Assembly: GCA_905250125.1 (NCBI GenBank)
Contig: CAJNOL010000461.1
Coordinates: forward strand, 1 to 64,000
Direction: 5' to 3'
DNA from: Rotaria sordida
Taxonomy: Eukaryota > Rotifera > Eurotatoria > Philodinida > Philodinidae
Length of the DNA stretch: 64,000 nucleotides
Shown: in pieces, positions 23,326 to 34,760 of the stretch
Layout: each line of letters starts with the position of its first letter
Position numbering within the stretch: position 1 is the stretch's first letter
Program-made: the position numbers and the translations under genes
Notes under the pieces: model-generated
What the model saw: the letters and a program-made list of their open reading frames with translations, nothing else
Databases searched by the model: none
What the model was told of the DNA's origin: nothing

Positions 23326-24192
23326 CTAAAATGTAACATAATGTTTGAGATTACATCGAAATGATGTATAATTTCGTTCAAGTTCAAGTACATGATTAAT
23401 ATCAAAATCAATTGTACCATTTAAATCAATTATATGAACATTTATCATTAATGAAAATATTAATAATAAACGATCAAGTTCAATATTTTCAATATGAAGT
23501 ATAAGCGAATGAAGAGATTCATTTCCAGTTAGATGATCAATATCTTTATCCATATATTCTCGATTATAATCATTAATACGTGCATTTAAATAACGTAATT
23601 CTCGTAATTGTGATATCAAAACAATAAAGTCACTTGAAAAACAATCACAATCAATAATAACTCGTCGAAGTTTACTTAATTTATTTTTTTCTTCAATAAA
23701 ATATAAATTTGTATGAAAATGACATTGCATTATAGAAAGTTCTAATTGTTGATTAAATAGAATTTTAAATATTTCATTTAAATGTTTTTCATTTTGAATA
23801 TAATTTGTATCAATAAAAAAATATTTTAATTGACAATGTTGAAGTATTATTTTTAATTCTTTTAATTTAACATGATATAATTTAATTGATAATAAATTTG
23901 TAAATGAAATCGATTGAAGAATTATTTGTAAATAATTTAATTCATCCGATATTGATAAATAACGTATATAACAAGCAATATGTGGTAAAATAAAATTTTT
24001 ATAAATAGAAAATTTATATGATTTTAATGATATCATATTTGCTTGAAAAGAATTATGTCTATCAATAACTAATAAATTAAAGCGTTGATTTAAATTAAAA
24101 AATGCTTGAAATAAATCTAATACATCAAGATAATCAAATATTTCAAAGAATAAATCATTTGAAAGATCAGTTAATGACAATATTTGTTTCAT
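23326..24192 (-). CDS. F-box protein of a rotifer-type family
   Basis: One exon of 288 codons. The N-terminus (residues about 5-45) is an F-box: LTDLSNDLFFEIFDYLDVL, then DLFQAFFNLNQRFNLLV. F-box proteins recruit substrates to SCF ubiquitin ligases by binding SKP1. The rest is Leu/Ile-rich with repeats of about 25 residues that look like degenerate leucine-rich repeats, for example NLLSIKLYHVKLKELKIIL, KLSKLRRVIIDCD and ELRYLNARI, a usual substrate-binding layout. The substrate is unknown. The ATG abuts a 3' splice acceptor (gttcagttttag), so the mature mRNA would start right at the ATG, as with a spliced leader. The stop is 19 bases before the PIGO ATG, which suggests co-transcription. It may have been inserted next to PIGO by chance, as this family appears numerous in rotifers. 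Confidence 0.75.
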   Translation of the reverse strand: MKQILSLTDLSNDLFFEIFDYLDVLDLFQAFFNLNQRFNLLVIDRHNSFQANMISLKSYKFSIYKNFILPHIACYIRYLSISDELNYLQIILQSISFTNLLSIKLYHVKLKELKIILQHCQLKYFFIDTNYIQNEKHLNEIFKILFNQQLELSIMQCHFHTNLYFIEEKNKLSKLRRVIIDCDCFSSDFIVLISQLRELRYLNARINDYNREYMDKDIDHLTGNESLHSLILHIENIELDRLLLIFSLMINVHIIDLNGTIDFDINHVLELERNYTSFRCNLKHYVTF

Positions 24193-24442
24193 CTAAAACT
24201 GAACGAAAAAAAAAATCACATCATCACTGTATTCGTAAACTAAGTAATGAGAATATCACATCATTTGAAAAATATACAAATAAGACAACAAAACAAAATT
24301 ACAAACATTGAAAATAAAAAGACAAGTTTCATATGGAAATGAAAGTACAAGAATTTGAGACGGAATAAAAAAAAGAACCCAATATATATCTGAGTTTTGA
24401 GCATAACTTTCATGGTTTTTTTTTCTGATAGATTATACTCGA

Positions 24443-26202
24443 TTATTTTTGTCGTTTAATTTTTTTAGCAATCTAAAATAATAAGATAAAATTTTTTTTT
24501 TTTTGAAATATTAAACAAAAAATAAAATAAGTTTTGTTTTTTTAAAATTTACTTGTGGATGGGTTTTTTCGTCAATTAATTCAATAATATTTTCATGTTT
24601 ATCAAAAAGATTTCGATTTAATTGTGTTGGATTATTTTTATCAGAATTTCTTGTACAACGTCGCATTTCAGCAACTATTTTCAATGCACATGATCGATAA
24701 ACATGATGAACATCACGTAAATGTCTTGGCATATCAAGACGTGATATTATTGATGAACATGGAGCTTTTATTATATATTTTGGTTGGCAATCAAATGGAT
24801 TTTTTGAATCTTGATTAAATGGACATGCCATATGAAAATTTTTATTATATAAAACATCTTTTGGACCAAAAAGTACAGTTACAACTGGATCACGTTGTCG
24901 TAAAACAGCTTTACAAACTTTATATGCACTACGAGCTGTCATATGATGAAAACTTTGTAAATGATTATAAAGACAACTTGATTTTCCTTCACATACACGA
25001 ACATTGTGTATTGGAAGAATACCAAAAGCACCGGAACGTATTAAGGGACATGGCCCACGATAAATCGTTACAGATTGATTTGTATTTGATGATGACGATG
25101 ATGATGAACGATTGTTTGCTATTTTATGTCGACGATGATCTTCATAATCCTTAAATTAAAAAGAAAAGAAAGCATAATTAATTTTAAAAAAAAAAATTTT
25201 TTTCACTAGTCAGGAAAAAATAAAATTAGAAATTGTAGAAATGAAACAAATATATCAACTATTGTTTAAACAATCTATAGATTAGAAATAATTCAATATG
25301 TTATAAAAACACATCTCTATTCTATTAAAAGTTTATTCTTCGAAGAAAAAAAATTTCATTCTTACTGAATCAGGTTCACCAACATCACTAAAATTAGTAT
25401 CACTATGTTCTCCTTCTTCCGCCAATGAACTAAACACCAAGAAAAATAAATCAATCCAAAATAAATTTCAAAATTTCTATAGATAGTTTACTCTTCAGAT
25501 TTATTATCTTTATTTTCAATTGATAAACTTGTACTGTTCGATACTAAACATATAACAATAAAAAAAAGTAATAAAAATATAAAAGAAAACTTCATAAATT
25601 ACTCACAAGAATTTGATGTAATAGGATCTGGATGATTACTTCTAGAAAGAAACAAAAAAAAAATATTCAACATAAATGTAAAAATATTGATTTAATTTAA
25701 AAATTTACTCATGTTGATCAAAATTTGTACTATCCATAAATTCATTCGGTTCAATTTTAATATTAACAGGTGCGTCTGAATTTGAATAAACACGTTCTCG
25801 TTGTTGTTCACGTTCAATAGCAACATCTAATTTTTCTAAATATGTTTTTAAATTATTTGTTGTTGATTGTGATTCAAGTATAGATGTTGCTTCTGTTTGT
25901 AATTGATGATAATCATATCGACGTTGTTCATATGTACGTCGTATTTCTGTACAAGCTATTTCAATATCACGTTTTTCTTGTTCATCTAATTTTGTTTCAT
26001 CAATAAGTCTATTATAAAGAGAAAATCGTCGTTGAACTTTTCGACGAAGTTCATTTGGTAAATCATTCTTTTCTTGTTCATATATACGATGATGTTCTTG
26101 TAAATGATTAAAACATACATAACGTTGACAATGTTTTACACATAAAAATGTATCAGTACTTGGACAACATGGTTCACTGCAAATTACAACATCGAATGAC
26201 AT
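24443..26202 (-). CDS. Zinc-finger protein with N-terminal B-box-like motif, family not recognised
   Basis: Six exons: 25709-26202, 25607-25641, 25492-25543, 25366-25429, 24553-25149 and 24443-24472. They join in frame to 423 residues. The N-terminus carries a Cys/His cluster (CSEPCCPSTDTFLCVKHC, then YVCFNHLQEHH) like a B-box, followed by about 110 charged residues likely to form coiled coil (RRKVQRRFSLYNRLIDETK and after). A middle low-complexity acidic and Ser-rich stretch leads to a second Cys/His region: GPCPLIRSGAFGILP, VCEGKSSCLYNHLQSFHH, HMACPFNQDS and SRLDMPRHLRDVHHV, which resemble two divergent C2HC/C2H2 fingers. The last exon adds a basic tail (IAKKIKRQK). B-box plus coiled coil recalls TRIM proteins, but no RING is present. 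The ATG abuts a splice acceptor (tatttttttag). Function unknown; nucleic-acid or protein binding is inferred. Confidence 0.75.
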
Positions 26203-26929
26203 CTAAAAAAATATGTTTAACTATCTAAAATGTATTATATAAAGAATTTTTTTATTGAATAGAATATTTGTTTTTCAATTAGTATTCAGAAGTTTTAACT
26301 TAGTAATAAATTAATTCATTTTTAATAATTATTTTTGAAATTTATTGTTTTCGTTTTTTTAAAATGACCTTGAAAATCTCATTTTATTTTGGTTTATTAT
26401 TAAAGTTATCATCGTACTCTGTTATATCTGAGAACGTCAAAGATCATCATCATCTTCTTCTCTTCTCTACTACTTGATATACATGTTCTCAAATGAAAAT
26501 TAATCTAACCAATATATGAATGGATTAAAGAAGGTCATTAATAAGATGTCGCTCTTGCACAATGAAACATGGATTTTCTTTTTCATATTGTTATTGCTTT
26601 GAGTTCGTTTAGTATTATATAAAAGTATTTCATAACAGTATAAAAGGTGTTTATGTGATTACTATCACAAAATGAAAGTTTTCTTTGAATTTGTTTTTTT
26701 TAAAACATGATAAATACAATATATGATAATGACATCATATAGTTGACAATTGTTTTGTAATTTAAACTCATATGTAAATGATCAAATTTCTCTGTTCAAA
26801 AGATTAATATTGATATTAAATTTGAAATAACAGCAGTCATTCATTCAGCCATTGAGTCATTTTTGTTGTATTTGTTACTATCGATGTTGTCTATCAGAAA
26901 GAAAATTCTTTTTTTCTTCTGATGGACAT
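26203..26929. other. Intergenic region upstream of the zinc-finger gene
   Basis: No supported coding frame. As the sequence upstream of a minus-strand gene it should hold the promoter of the zinc-finger gene and perhaps of the following operon-like group. I recognise no specific motif. Confidence 0.35.
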
Positions 26930-27832
26930 ATAACGAATGATACAAGAGTTCTGCATTAATTTTACTTTCAGTACAACGTCACAACAACTTATCGTGAGGA
27001 CTTGATAGTTTTCTTGTTAGAAAGAACAAAGACTCTAATAGAAAGCTGTTGGAAAAGTATTTAGTTCAAAATACTTATCAAAGTTTGAAAAGTTCACTAT
27101 ACACTTTTGAAATTTAGAAGAAAACCTCTATCCACTAAGAAAGTTAGTCTTTATTTTTCTGACTTTTATCAGGTTTTATAGTGCTATAATAGGGTATTGT
27201 AAACAAATAAAAATAATATTTTCAAGTTATCGATTACTTTTTTTTCAACAACCTTTGCTAGAGAAAAGTGTTCACAACTAATAAATAATTTCGAAAAATA
27301 AGATTTTTTCCAACAATCAAAGTTACTGAAATCTCACATTTTACGTTCAATTCGAGTTTAATGAGTTCTCTACAAAAGTACATTACATAAAACAGAATAC
27401 AGTTTTTCTATTAAACATTATGAGAAAAACTTCATTGAACATTGTAGAAGAAAAATCAAGTTCTAAATAAAATTGTTTGCAACGAAACCTATGATTTTGT
27501 AATTCGTATATTTTGATACCACTAGAAAGCCGCTATCGCATTGATCACACTTACGTATAACGTGCCTAAAAATTTCGAAAGTTGAATGCAAGACAAATCA
27601 ATAAAATGCACTTCTCAGCACTGATTTTGCGTGAAGTTGTAACACACTTTTTCAGCTAAATATATTCTTAAAATGTTTCAGTCTTTGGTAAACATTTTGA
27701 ACGAAATATTTTTACGTAGCTTTGTATTAGAGACTTAGTTCTTTCTAACAAGAAAATGATCGAACTTCCACGATGAGTTGTTGTTATGCTATACTGAAAA
27801 CAAAACTAATCCAGAACTTTTGCACTATCGAT
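26930..27832. mobile_element. 0.9 kb foldback element
   Basis: The outer 190 bases on each side are clear reverse complements: a tcttgttagaaagaac block at about 27013-27028 pairs with gttctttctaacaaga at about 27739-27754, and ttactttcagta pairs with an imperfect tactgaaaacaaa block. The middle 500 bases pair poorly and hold no ORF. It resembles a non-autonomous DNA transposon with long terminal inverted repeats. Confidence 0.7.
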
Positions 27833-29829
27833 TAACAAACGAATAAGAAGGAAATGAAAATTCCTGTATGATAAGTTCATTTTTCAAACGATAAGATGAT
27901 AAAATTTCAGTGACTACATATCGTTCGATGTTTATCACAAAAACTCATACGAAATGACTCTCAGGTGACTTAAAAATTATACAAATATGACTTTTTAAAA
28001 AGTTTAAAACAATCGACTTTGTTTGACACAAAAATAGTAATAAGTGTTGGACTTTTTGTTCGCATACATCAGACCTACGATAACAGAGCAACAAAATGAC
28101 TCTATGAGTTGGTAATGGATTGCTACTTATGCTAATTCTAGTTGTTGAATATTTCTTGATTCGTTACATTTAAACTGCGTATTAAAGAATTTATTTTTAT
28201 CACAGTAACTGCTATGAACAATTTAGAATCTTCTTCCATTCGAATCTGTTTACCACGTGTGGTATAAAATAAGCACTTTTTAGAATCAATATTACAATAG
28301 TTTTTATTTTTACAACGAAATATATTCGAATAAATTGATTAATAAAAATAAAAGCTTTGAACCGAAATATTTATTATTTCTGCATATTATTCAATGTATT
28401 TCATTATTGATTTCTATCACTTAATTACGAAAAAATATATTTATAGGAGATGATTGAAGAGATAAAGCTCAATAAAACAAAAAAAAAACTTTTCTTTTAC
28501 TTATAATAGGCTGAAGATCAAAAAGGACTTCATTTGTAACATACATTTTGATCTAGATGATGTCTCTATAATGTTCATCATATTAATAAAAAAAACTGAC
28601 TGTTTAGATTCTGACAAAGATTTCTCAGATACTAACAGCTTTCTATTTTGATATTTAATGAATATACATTTAAAGTAAGAGAATAATTATTTCAATGATC
28701 GCTTCTTAGAAATATTTTCTTTATCTTTGAAATATAAGACCAACATATTTTTTTTATGGATTAAAAAAAAAAAGTAAAATCTCAATGATTCATGTAAAAG
28801 AAATAGAAGAAAAATCTCTTTTGATACAATACGATCAAATCTATTAGATATATGCAGTTGTACCAGAAGAGAGAAGGATCTATCACACTTGGAACCGATC
28901 AGTTGAAATTCTTAGCTTAATCGACAAAAAAAAAATGGTGCATTTAATATATCAATTAACCAATCAGTTATTTCGAGAAACAGTCTATTACTTAAGTCCT
29001 ACAAATACTTACAATGAAAAACTCATACAACTCTTAGAGTTTCTAGTAGTAATAAATTCTATTTTAATTTGTCACGTTGGATATGTTGTTAATATTAAGA
29101 ACGAATGAAGATTTCTTTCAAAACATTTTATCTAGTAACTCACAGCAACTAATATTGAACAACATCTATACGATGCATTGGGTGATTTTTCAATAATGAT
29201 ATGATTCCTTTACAGTTGGTAAGTTTGGTCTATTCTTATTTGAAATAATTATTCAACACACCTAAAAGGTATTTCAATTTGGAAAAGGATATTATAGCTG
29301 ATAGAAAGATACGGTGAACTAAAACGTATGGTTTTTATATTAGACTTCCTATTTTAAAATTTGTTAATATCTAAATGCTTTCACAATTGTATGATGTTAG
29401 TGTAGTTAGCAAGATGTTGACAACAGAACGGAATCTTGTCTGATATTTTGTAATGAAAATATGAAGTGAAAACTAGTAACTATTGAGATTTTATTGGAGT
29501 CGGTTAAAAGTAGCCCAGAAGAATGAGCTTGAAATTTCGAAGTGAAAAATCTTTAGTTCAGGCCAAAATTAACTTCTAATACCTAGCTAACCTTTTACGG
29601 GCATAATCAATTCATTCAGTATGATCCGAGACTCTTACCGTACAGTGAGAAAAAAGTGTTAGGACAGTGTTTAGAGTTGGGCTCCTGATGACAACTAGAA
29701 ATTTATCAGTTAAGGATTTCCGAGCTCATATCTCTTAAGCATTAAACGCATGAGAACCGGCAAAAAAAACCGGTAAAAATCGGTCGATTTGGTACCGGTT
29801 TGCCGATTCAGTTCCAAGTATGGGATGTA
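27833..29829. other. Intergenic region, partly repetitive
   Basis: No supported gene. The last 350 bases (about 29480-29829) differ in composition, with several CCGG-containing short inverted motifs (accggcaaaaaaaaccggt, and nearby). They directly abut the broken P450 remnant, so they may be an insertion that removed its 3' end. Confidence 0.35.
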
Positions 29830-31537
29830 TGTAACAAATCTAATTCATGGTGGATACATTTGAAGTGTTTCATTAATAACCATGTTCAAATAGTGAAGTC
29901 GATTGAGATTTTCCTGGGTAATTTTATCCTAAATAAATAATATTATTTGTTAATCCATTTATTTCTATAAATGTAATCTATATCTCCAAGTTCTTGTCGA
30001 ATTTTTTCATAAACTTTTTCTTGTATAATGAGTTCAGTTGCAATAATACATAGAAAAAAATGACATCAAAATGCTTGGTATTTCATAACAGAAATAAAAG
30101 CATGACCAAGTATTTCTTTATCATTCAAAAGCTAAAATGATAAAATTATCATTTTAAAGAAAAATAAATTATATTTTTATATTTTTAAATACAATTCCTT
30201 CTTACCTTTGTTCAATAGTTGTTTCTTCATGTTTAACTTCTCCTTCATGATCAACCATTGTTTGATTAAAATCATTTCATCTTTCTAGACCTTGTCGTCA
30301 ACGACTTAAGGTTTCATTTACTAAATTCGTTGAATACTCAATAGCATCATTTGATATTGTTGAATAACTCTTCTTTCCTAAATAATTTGCCAATTGAAGT
30401 AAAATTACTATTAAAAATAAGACAAAAAAAACCAAACCAAGAACATCAATATGTCAGTCCTATTGAAATATATTTATGATACTAATACTAATAAACTATT
30501 TAAAATAATTGATCAAAGTAACATTTTCATTCTGTAATGAATTTGTTGCAATACCAAATAAACAACAAACAATATTATCGAGTGCATATTAACTATCAAC
30601 TCTATTCTTGTAAACAAGATATATACGTAAATTACTTCTCTGAATTAGAACAATATCGATAAAACATACACTTTGATATCAAATATTTATTATTTATTGT
30701 AAATATCACTAACTTGATTCATTAGATTAAACATCTAAGAAGATAATTTAATGGAACGAACAATATCATGATAAAATAATTGTTACCCTAAGTTTTGCTA
30801 TAGAAAATACTGGTGATATAATAGCGTGAACATTTTTCCATGCTTCATCTTTAAGTAATGTTAAACCATATTTCAAACGATCTGCTGTATTTTCAACTGT
30901 CTTTTCTGAAAGAAAAACATTTTCATGGATAAGAAGAATAGACAGCTCGTAATACTTACTCGTCAATTGGTAAATATATATGAATCTTTGATATGTACGT
31001 TTTGAACAAAAACTAGATTGAACAGAAGAACAATAGGAACTGTACCTTCATAGATTCTAAATAAAGAAGAATAGAACGTTTTTTTTGTTTTAGGAAATGG
31101 ATTGAATTGATTCTTCATTTTTGAGCTTTTCTTTACAAAAATGAAATATCATTCGTAATTAATCTTGTATATTTTTTTTTTCTGAACCAATAATTTTTTC
31201 ATATTTTTTAACAAGATCAATGTCGTTTGTGAACAATCTCTATGAATATAAAATTCAGAATTGTACATATGATGAAAATAGTTTTATAAGTCCATAATTT
31301 ATGCATAATGCATAAAATTTCGCCGAATATGAAAACAGATGTTGAATTGAGCATTCTGATACTGCGAAAAATATTTTTTTTTTTAGGCATAAATTATATC
31401 TGATATTGAAATGATTTGTAATTACATATATTAAATCTATATTTAGATAAGCATACTTACACATGACAACCAAGGACAATTGTCAATATATATAGTAAAG
31501 TCGAAGTGATCAAATCTTCAATTAATAAATAAGTCAT
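29830..31537 (-). pseudogene. Cytochrome P450 remnant, CYP3/CYP13-like
   Basis: Fragments appear in the right order on the minus strand. A possible membrane-anchor exon starts at 31537 (LITSTLLYILTIVLG). The C-helix exon is 30787-30905 (DRLKYGLTLLKDEAWKN, SPVFSIAKLR). Then come MFNLMNQVSDIY near 30700, ALDNIVCCLFGIATNSL near 30540, NDFNQTMVDHEGEVKHEETT near 30260, NDKEILGHAF near 30115 and LHYLNMVINETLQMYPP near 29880. In-frame stops interrupt several of these, at least two of them in the 30260-30320 segment. The K-helix ExxR motif is altered to ETLQ. The heme-binding Cys loop is absent because the homology stops at about 29830. The order and motifs make a CYP3-clan origin clear; it cannot be functional. 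Confidence 0.8.
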
Positions 31538-32929
31538 GACAAATGCCTCTCATCTATAATGCATTCAACAAAAAAGAATGTTCTATTATATTTATACTCG
31601 TTTGAGATGCACAAGGTTATTTTTTTCGTCGTTCTTTTTCTATGTTAGTTTTTTAATCATAAACTTCACATGTATCTTCATATGAATTGCTCATCCATGC
31701 ATACTATGCTATGCAGTACGGTCGTAAGAAATGACCTTTAGTCAACATCATTAGTGTCGATGGAGACTCATACAAAGGTAGGCGTATTTTCAAGGATTGT
31801 TTTTAGCGTAGGTTTTTAAGCTGACAAAAAAATCCGTGTATAATGAATGTTGTTGTAAAAAAAAGGAAAATATCAATAGAATAAGTATTCTTTTTGTTGA
31901 CTCCGAAGTTTTAATCTGGGAATGGATAATTTGAAATTTTTTTATTGTTATGTAATTATAACAGATCTCCCATTTTTGCTCTTTGTATTTTTCTTTGTTT
32001 AATTCATTGAATGAGTAAAAGGATTAACTAGCTTTATCTTTTTCTATGCCATGTTCACAACTTCGTGCATCTATTATGTTGACGATGGTTCATCTTCAGT
32101 CTTTAGGGCTTTATCTATTCCTTTGAGCGATTAGCCATTTGAATAAGTACCTTCTTTTTTCGAATTGTTTTTTATTGTTGCCATTAGAAAAAAAAACATA
32201 AAAGATTTGTATAGAAAAAAGACCGAGGATCGCATTATATGTGATAGGAAATTTATATCCATGATGCACATTTGACTAGATAAACCGGCATATTTTGAAA
32301 TTATACATCGACAAATCACAAAAACATGGAATATTAATTGAAATCAACTACAAAAAATGATTATTTATCAGTTCCTCATTCGTTTTCTATCATAAATATC
32401 CAAACACTTATCAATATGTATCAATGAAATTTTTTTTGAACGCAATTCTAGCTTCGATCTTTTTGAGATCGAATAGCTAATTCAGTTTTCTTTTTGTATT
32501 AGATTCATTTGAATTTTTTTTGTCTACTAAAAATCAGTTCCGATAGACATCAATTGTCTATTATGAGATTTCGTTTAGAATCTTTAAAGTAATTTGAATT
32601 ATTATTTCCATACTAGCACCACAAATATTTATATTTAATGCCGTACTCTCAAGAGTACAATAAACTGTTGTGCGATACATTTTCAATAAGCAATCAATAT
32701 TGTCATGATCATTTCTATCAAGCTGCTTCTATTTATAAAAATTATTCAACTTTTCTTCACTATATGAAAAAGGAAGTATCATTAACCGAAGAGAAAGAGT
32801 TGCCCCTGTTTTTTTAATTAGAGGAAGTGGTGTTTTTTCCTGCAGATTATATCCTCGTCCCGTTAGTTTTTTTGTTCAAGTATTTTTTTGATTATGAATG
32901 TTGTAACGCTATGAGATGACATAGCTAGG
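31538..32929. other. Intergenic region upstream of the P450 remnant
   Basis: No supported gene. AT-rich sequence with T and A runs and only short frames (62 codons at most). Confidence 0.4.
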
Positions 32930-33325
32930 CATTGGACAATTTCAGTGTTAGTAAAAAGATCATTATTTTTAGAATAGAGTCATTTTCACTTAAAATATCC
33001 AAAAATAAAATGGCTTGTATGTCTAAATTATGATTATTAAACATAGATTTTTATTGAAAACAAGTATGCAAGAAGAAGCTGAAAATTATTTCTCATTAGA
33101 AAGGCTTCCAGTCAATTTTTGCCTGTAGAGGGTACAGCCTAAAGTTTTACGAATAAACCACTGAGAGGTGGGAGTAGAGCGAAAATTTTAACCGTAGATA
33201 TTTTGCGATGAACCCAATTTTGGACAATCAAAAATCTAGAAATATTAGTGTTTTTGGTATTTTATGCGGAAGTGATCCTGTCCTGAAAATAATAATTTGT
33301 TTACTAACACTGAAAAGTCCAAAGT
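32930..33325. mobile_element. 0.4 kb foldback element
   Basis: The left end (ttggacaatttcagtgttagtaa, about 32934-32956) pairs with the right end (ttactaacactgaaaagtcca, about 33300-33320). Inner blocks such as atatccaaaaa and tttttggtatt also pair. No ORF; ends approximate. Confidence 0.6.
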
Positions 33326-33624
33326 TTGAGTCAGAATTTTTCATATCATAGTGTCATTTACGATGCAAAAAATGATGAAATAAAAAAATTTACTGTGAGT
33401 ATATATACCATTTTCTTTAATCATGTTCTGTGAATTCTTTATCAGTATACAGACTTTCTTTCTTCAGAAGTTCGAACCATTGGTTATAGGTACCATTATT
33501 TTTTTCCGATTTTTTTAATTATTTTGATAGACTGTATGAAGCTATATACTGATGATAAAAGCTTCACTTTTTAATCCTTTACCGCCTTCGCATAACGGTT
33601 CGTGAAGAGTTACTTTTAAAACAA

Positions 33625-33930
33625 CTATTGAAAAAGAGTATTGGCCTCTTCAGTAGGGCAATAATACGCTGGATCGATCAGGTGTGGGAAGGGTGTAACA
33701 ACATGAAAAGTATTATTTTTTATCTTTTGTGAGTAGCTTGTTAATTTCATAAGAATACAATCTATTTTTTTTAATTCAACAATACATAAAGAGATTTTCT
33801 TTCTTTTTTCTTGCAACATATGCGTTTCTGAAACAATTTTTTGTGTACATAACATCTGTTTTTCTCGAAGTAAAAATGTCGGTGTGGTTTGAATCTCTTC
33901 TTGTTCAACACTGACACTCATACTAAACAT
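33625..33930 (-). CDS. Small hypothetical ORF, doubtful
   Basis: A 101-codon frame with two possible starts, at 33930 and at 33921. The second lies just after a TTTAG acceptor-like sequence. The translation is polar with a Lys-rich helix (LQEKRKKISLCIVELKK) and no recognised domain. It is isolated, between a foldback element and repeat-rich DNA. It could be an exon of an unrecognised gene, or chance; I lean slightly to chance. Confidence 0.25.
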   Translation of the reverse strand: MFSMSVSVEQEEIQTTPTFLLREKQMLCTQKIVSETHMLQEKRKKISLCIVELKKIDCILMKLTSYSQKIKNNTFHVVTPFPHLIDPAYYCPTEEANTLFQ

Positions 33931-34566
33931 TTATATGACAACCAATGATGCTTATATCTATAAATAGTAGCAATGTTTTTACTTAATTAGGCATAAATAT
34001 TAATAAGTATTACGTTTAGACGAGAATCTGTATATTATTTTTTCATGTCATTATCTCTCTATTACAATTCCAGTCTGCATTTTATGTCGTACAATCTCTT
34101 GTTTGACTAATTCATGTGAAAAGTTTTAAACGCATTCTATTCAATAGCAGCAACTTTTGTCGATATTTATCGCACAACACATCATCATCAAGAGATATAT
34201 TTCTCACGGGTAAAAATCTATTAAAAAAAGAGGGCCCTTTTTATTAATAATCTCATAGTCGCCTCTTGTATTAATCGTATATCTTGGAGACCGAGCAAAT
34301 ATACAAAATATTTCGTTTTTGTCAATTGATAGTTGAGAAAATTCTCTATACGTAATGTGTAAGAAGTATTTTAAAATTATGGGTTCTGCGTTTTTTGCAA
34401 TGTTTCTAAAAATGGCAACAATTCCAGTTGCCAATGGGGGTAAAGAATTAACAATGAATCACTGTGAAATTATAGGTTAAACAATCCTTCTGATATACTA
34501 AAGAATAAGTGTGTACTTGAGCATTTTTTAATGATAGACGGTACTCATTAATAAGGTGATTGTTTA
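33931..34566. other. Intergenic region
   Basis: No supported gene or clear repeat; a 76-codon minus-strand frame at 34204-34434 shows no features. Confidence 0.35.
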
Positions 34567-34760
34567 AGGCCTTCCCTCTCAAAAATCGACCTCAGCCTAG
34601 GTACATTCAGATCACATGAAATTTTCAGAATACGTTGGGGGCTGTAATGGAGAAGCTATGGTAAAATTTCCAGTCATATACTTTGACGTTTGATCGAGAT
34701 ATTTACCAAATAAGAGTAAAAATAGCTCATTGGGTAACCCAAATTTCTATCCAGGCTCAT
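34567..34760 (+). repeat. Dispersed repeat family R1, copy B
   Basis: Matches the reverse complement of 5315-5500 and the plus strand of 50425-50585. It begins aaggccttccctctcaaaaa and runs through a caaataagagt block. The similarity continues at the right into the inverted-repeat complex at 34731-35620, so the full unit may be longer than the part shared by all three copies. Confidence 0.65.

Noticed and set aside
22626-23420. PIGO starting at 23420 or 23339
   Set aside because: These starts lie inside the F-box coding sequence, and a splice acceptor lies between them and the ATG at 23306.
24624-25154. Plus-strand frames of 64 and 111 codons
   Set aside because: They are antisense to the fifth exon of the zinc-finger gene, whose reading frame and splice phases all agree.
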